6,869 nt of DNA from Cyanobacteria bacterium UBA9971 (GTDB lineage: Bacteria; Cyanobacteriota; Vampirovibrionia; Gastranaerophilales; UBA9971): the NCBI GenBank assembly GCA_003499955.1, contig DNRP01000180.1, positions 24,806-31,674 of the forward strand, given 5' to 3'. The notes beneath the pieces were generated by a model, which searched no databases, was not told the origin of the DNA, and worked only from the letters and a program-made list of their open reading frames with translations. Both the position numbers and the translations under genes were made by a program. Below, in pieces: positions 4,742 to 6,869 of the stretch (position 1 is the first letter of the stretch; each line of letters begins with the position of its first letter).

Positions 4742-6397
4742 ATGGAAAATAAAACCAAATATATATTTGTAACAGGTGGTGTTGTCAGCTCTTTAGGCAA
4801 AGGAATTGTCGGCGCATCACTCGGAAAACTTTTGAGGGCAAGGGGATATTCAGTTACTATCCTGAAATTTGATCCTTATATAAATGTTGATCCCGGTACA
4901 ATGAGCCCGTTCCAACACGGAGAAGTCTTTGTGACCGATGACGGCGCGGAAACAGATCTTGACCTCGGGCATTATGAAAGATTTATCGATGCAAATTTCG
5001 GCAGAATTAACAATGTAACAGCGGGAAGCGTTTATTTAAACGTCATTAATAAAGAAAGACGCGGAGATTATTTGGGTGGAACCGTTCAGATAATTCCTCA
5101 TATTACTGATGAAATAAAAAACCGTCTGAAAGAAGCTGCTAAGCATAACCCTGATTTCTTAATCGCTGAAATTGGCGGAACTGTCGGGGATATTGAGAGT
5201 TTGCCGTTCCTTGAAGCAATCAGGCAGTTTAAAGTGGAAGCAGGGTTTGGAAATACAGTATCTATTCACGTTACTCTTATTCCTTATCTTAACTGTTCTG
5301 GAGAATTAAAAACAAAACCTTCACAGCACAGCGTAAATACTCTTAGAAGTATCGGTATTCAGCCTGATATACTTGTTTGCAGGTCATCAAAATCAATTCC
5401 GCAGTCAGAAAGAGCTAAATTGGCTTTGTTTACAAACGTACCGCCTGAAGCTGTTATTGAATGCAAAGATTTAAAAACAATTTATGAAGTTCCTGTTGCT
5501 CTTGAAGCCCAAAATCTTCCGAAAGAAGTTCTCAAGAGGTTAAATATTCAGGATAAGACCGTTCCAAATCTTGATTCTTGGAAAACAATCGTAAACGGCA
5601 TTAAAAATCCCGATAAATCGGTTAAAATTGCGCTTGCAGGAAAATATACAAAACTTTCTGATGCATACATCTCGGTTGTAGAATCTTTAAAACATGCCGG
5701 CGCTGCGCTCGGTACGAGTATTGAACTAAAATGGATTGATTCAGAAGATGTTTGCGTTGATTTTAAAAAGGCAAAAGACGTTATGGCTGATGTAGACGGT
5801 CTGGTAATTCCTGGCGGTTTTGGCATCAGAGGCGTTGAAGGCAAAATAAATGTTATAAATATTGCAAGAACTTCAAATACACCTTTCTTAGGTCTTTGTC
5901 TTGGAATGCAATGCGCTGTTATTGAATATGCAAGGAATATGGCAGGATTATCCGATGCAAACAGCACAGAATTTAATCCTGAAACCCCACATCCTGTAAT
6001 TGACCTTATGAGAGAGCAGGAAGAAGTTGTTGATTACGGTGGAACAATGAGATTGGGCGCGTATGACTGTCATTTGCAGTCTGGAACGCTTGCCGAAAAA
6101 ATGTATGGAACTGATATAATCTCCGAAAGACACCGTCATAGATATGAAGTAAACAATTTCTTCAGGGAAAAACTTTCAGAATCAGGATTAACTTTCTCGG
6201 GAATGTCACCTGACAGAAAACTTGTGGAAATGATTGAGCTAAAAAATCACAGATATTTTATAGCAAGTCAATTTCATCCTGAATTCAAGTCACGTCCTGA
6301 AAGACCGCACCCGTTATTCTATGGACTTGTTAAAGCAGCTTTGGAGAGAAAAGAAAATGCAAATAGATCAGAAAAACTCCAACAAACCTTTAATTAA
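4742..6397 (+). CDS. pyrG: CTP synthase (glutamine-hydrolysing)
   Basis: A 551-residue CTP synthase, which aminates UTP to CTP using ATP and glutamine, the last step of de novo CTP synthesis; it works as a cytoplasmic tetramer. The N-terminal synthetase domain (about 1-270) opens with [16 protein letters not shown], holding the nucleotide loop, followed by [20 protein letters not shown] and the GGTVGDIES motif. The glutamine amidotransferase domain (about 290-540) has the oxyanion segment PGGFGIRG, nucleophile Cys386 in GLCLGMQ, and His512 and Glu514 in FHPEF; the catalytic triad is complete. The length is typical, with a short polar tail. GAGGA (4726-4730) and GGG (4732-4734) precede the ATG. 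The last 41 bp overlap the start of cdd in another frame. Feedback control by CTP is known for the family; no attenuator is obvious in the 41-bp gap after gatC. Confidence 0.97.
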   Translation: MENKTKYIFVTGGVVSSLGKGIVGASLGKLLRARGYSVTILKFDPYINVDPGTMSPFQHGEVFVTDDGAETDLDLGHYERFIDANFGRINNVTAGSVYLNVINKERRGDYLGGTVQIIPHITDEIKNRLKEAAKHNPDFLIAEIGGTVGDIESLPFLEAIRQFKVEAGFGNTVSIHVTLIPYLNCSGELKTKPSQHSVNTLRSIGIQPDILVCRSSKSIPQSERAKLALFTNVPPEAVIECKDLKTIYEVPVALEAQNLPKEVLKRLNIQDKTVPNLDSWKTIVNGIKNPDKSVKIALAGKYTKLSDAYISVVESLKHAGAALGTSIELKWIDSEDVCVDFKKAKDVMADVDGLVIPGGFGIRGVEGKINVINIARTSNTPFLGLCLGMQCAVIEYARNMAGLSDANSTEFNPETPHPVIDLMREQEEVVDYGGTMRLGAYDCHLQSGTLAEKMYGTDIISERHRHRYEVNNFFREKLSESGLTFSGMSPDRKLVEMIELKNHRYFIASQFHPEFKSRPERPHPLFYGLVKAALERKENANRSEKLQQTFN

Positions 6398-6794
6398 TAA
6401 ATTAAAGGATGGAGAAATTAAAAAAATATTAAAGTTTGCGTCTGATGTTGCGCAAAATGCATATTCGCCGTACTCAAAATTTAAAGTAGGCGCGTGTGTT
6501 TTATATGAAGATGGCAATGCCTATACAGGATGTAATGTGGAAAATGCCAGTTACGGCTTGACTCTTTGTGCTGAAAGAACAGCTATTTCTTCGGCAATTG
6601 CTGACGGACAAAAATCAAAAATTGTCGCTATTGCTATTTACAGCCCTAACGCAAAATTATGTTATCCTTGCGGCGCTTGCAGGCAGTGGATCGCGGAATT
6701 TTCCAAAGATGCGTCTATTATAGTTGAAAATGCCGAAGGAAAACCACAGATATTTTCTATAAAAGAATTATTGCCACATACTTTCGAGCTTTAG
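6357..6794 (+). CDS. cdd: Cytidine deaminase
   Basis: A 145-residue cytidine deaminase, converting cytidine and deoxycytidine to uridine and deoxyuridine in pyrimidine salvage. It belongs to the small, homotetrameric, three-cysteine zinc type. The substrate loop is N60-V-E-N-A-S-Y-G. The zinc ligand and catalytic acid are C71-A-E73, followed by RTAI, and the other two zinc cysteines are C105 and C108 in [18 protein letters not shown] (36-46) is the usual N-terminal motif. About 20 polar residues precede the conserved core, making it slightly longer than typical. I choose ATG 6357 because GGAGAG (6343-6348) lies 8 nt before it; an upstream ATG at 6321 would deepen the overlap with pyrG and lacks such a site. 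The gene starts inside the last 41 bp of pyrG, suggesting coupled translation, and ends in TAG just before a terminator. Confidence 0.95.
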   Translation: MQIDQKNSNKPLINKLKDGEIKKILKFASDVAQNAYSPYSKFKVGACVLYEDGNAYTGCNVENASYGLTLCAERTAISSAIADGQKSKIVAIAIYSPNAKLCYPCGACRQWIAEFSKDASIIVENAEGKPQIFSIKELLPHTFEL

Positions 6795-6811
6795 AAACTC
6801 GCATGTGAGAG

Positions 6812-6844
6812 AAAAAGCCTCTGTTTAAAAACAGAGGCTTTTTT
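6812..6844 (+). terminator. Rho-independent terminator of gatC-pyrG-cdd
   Basis: AAAAAGCCTCTGT (6812-6824) pairs perfectly with ACAGAGGCTTTTT (6831-6843) around a 6-nt loop, and the T-run extends to 6844. It lies 17 nt after the cdd stop. The A-run on the left arm would also allow function in the opposite direction. Confidence 0.88.
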
Positions 6845-6869
6845 ATAAATTTTTATTTTAATTACTATC

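Noticed and set aside
5548..5967. 139-codon reverse-strand frame inside pyrG
   Set aside because: It is antisense to a highly conserved region of CTP synthase and has no recognisable motif; it is a shadow of the real gene.
6321..6356. ATG at 6321 as start of cdd
   Set aside because: No ribosome site precedes it and it would lengthen the overlap with conserved pyrG coding sequence; GGAGAG points to 6357.

Overview
The window is an AT-rich bacterial chromosome segment. It looks Gram-negative: it has a GmhB-like phosphatase, exported proteins with Sec-type signals, and a Flp-type pilin. Cyanobacteria-related non-photosynthetic lineages such as Vampirovibrionia/Gastranaerophilales would fit the low GC, the orphan small ORF ending in an ISFSG-type motif, and the lone Flp pilin. 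That assignment is inference from general impression, and other AT-rich Gram-negative phyla remain possible. No rRNA, tRNA, CRISPR array or transposase was seen.

Layout. (1) 1-1596: a TPR-repeat protein whose start may lie upstream of the window. (2) 1597-2426: about 830 bases with no long ORF, but not empty. They hold a consensus -10 box, a leader of about 200 nt with hairpins and a direct repeat, a 43-codon Flp-type pilin gene (1937-2068), its terminator, and a compact inverted-repeat element of about 126 bp (TGTCATTGCGA ... TCGCAATGACA). (3) 2427-3295: two exported proteins in tandem, a DUF192 protein and a thioredoxin-fold protein lacking the first CXXC cysteine. (4) 3292-3849, minus strand: a HAD phosphatase of the GmhB/histidinol-phosphatase type, convergent with the previous pair and overlapping it by 4 bp. 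(5) 3850-4053: a divergent intergenic region with repeated TACACT half-sites and dyads. (6) 4054-4305: a 64-codon orphan ORF closed by a strong terminator. (7) 4351-6844: a compact unit gatC-pyrG-cdd with a terminator behind it.

How the genes relate. pyrG makes CTP from UTP and cdd deaminates cytidine/deoxycytidine, so the last unit groups pyrimidine metabolism with the small subunit of the tRNA amidotransferase. The cdd start lies inside the 3' end of pyrG, which suggests translational coupling. The DUF192 and thioredoxin-like genes are 17 bp apart and probably co-transcribed; both products should be outside the cytoplasm.

Four gene starts were moved from the longest possible ORF to a better-supported internal start: DUF192 at 2427, HAD at 3849, gatC at 4416 (TTG), and cdd at 6357. 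The least ordinary parts are the very short Flp pilin with its long leader, the inverted-repeat element, the degenerate thioredoxin, and the orphan small gene with its operator-like upstream region.
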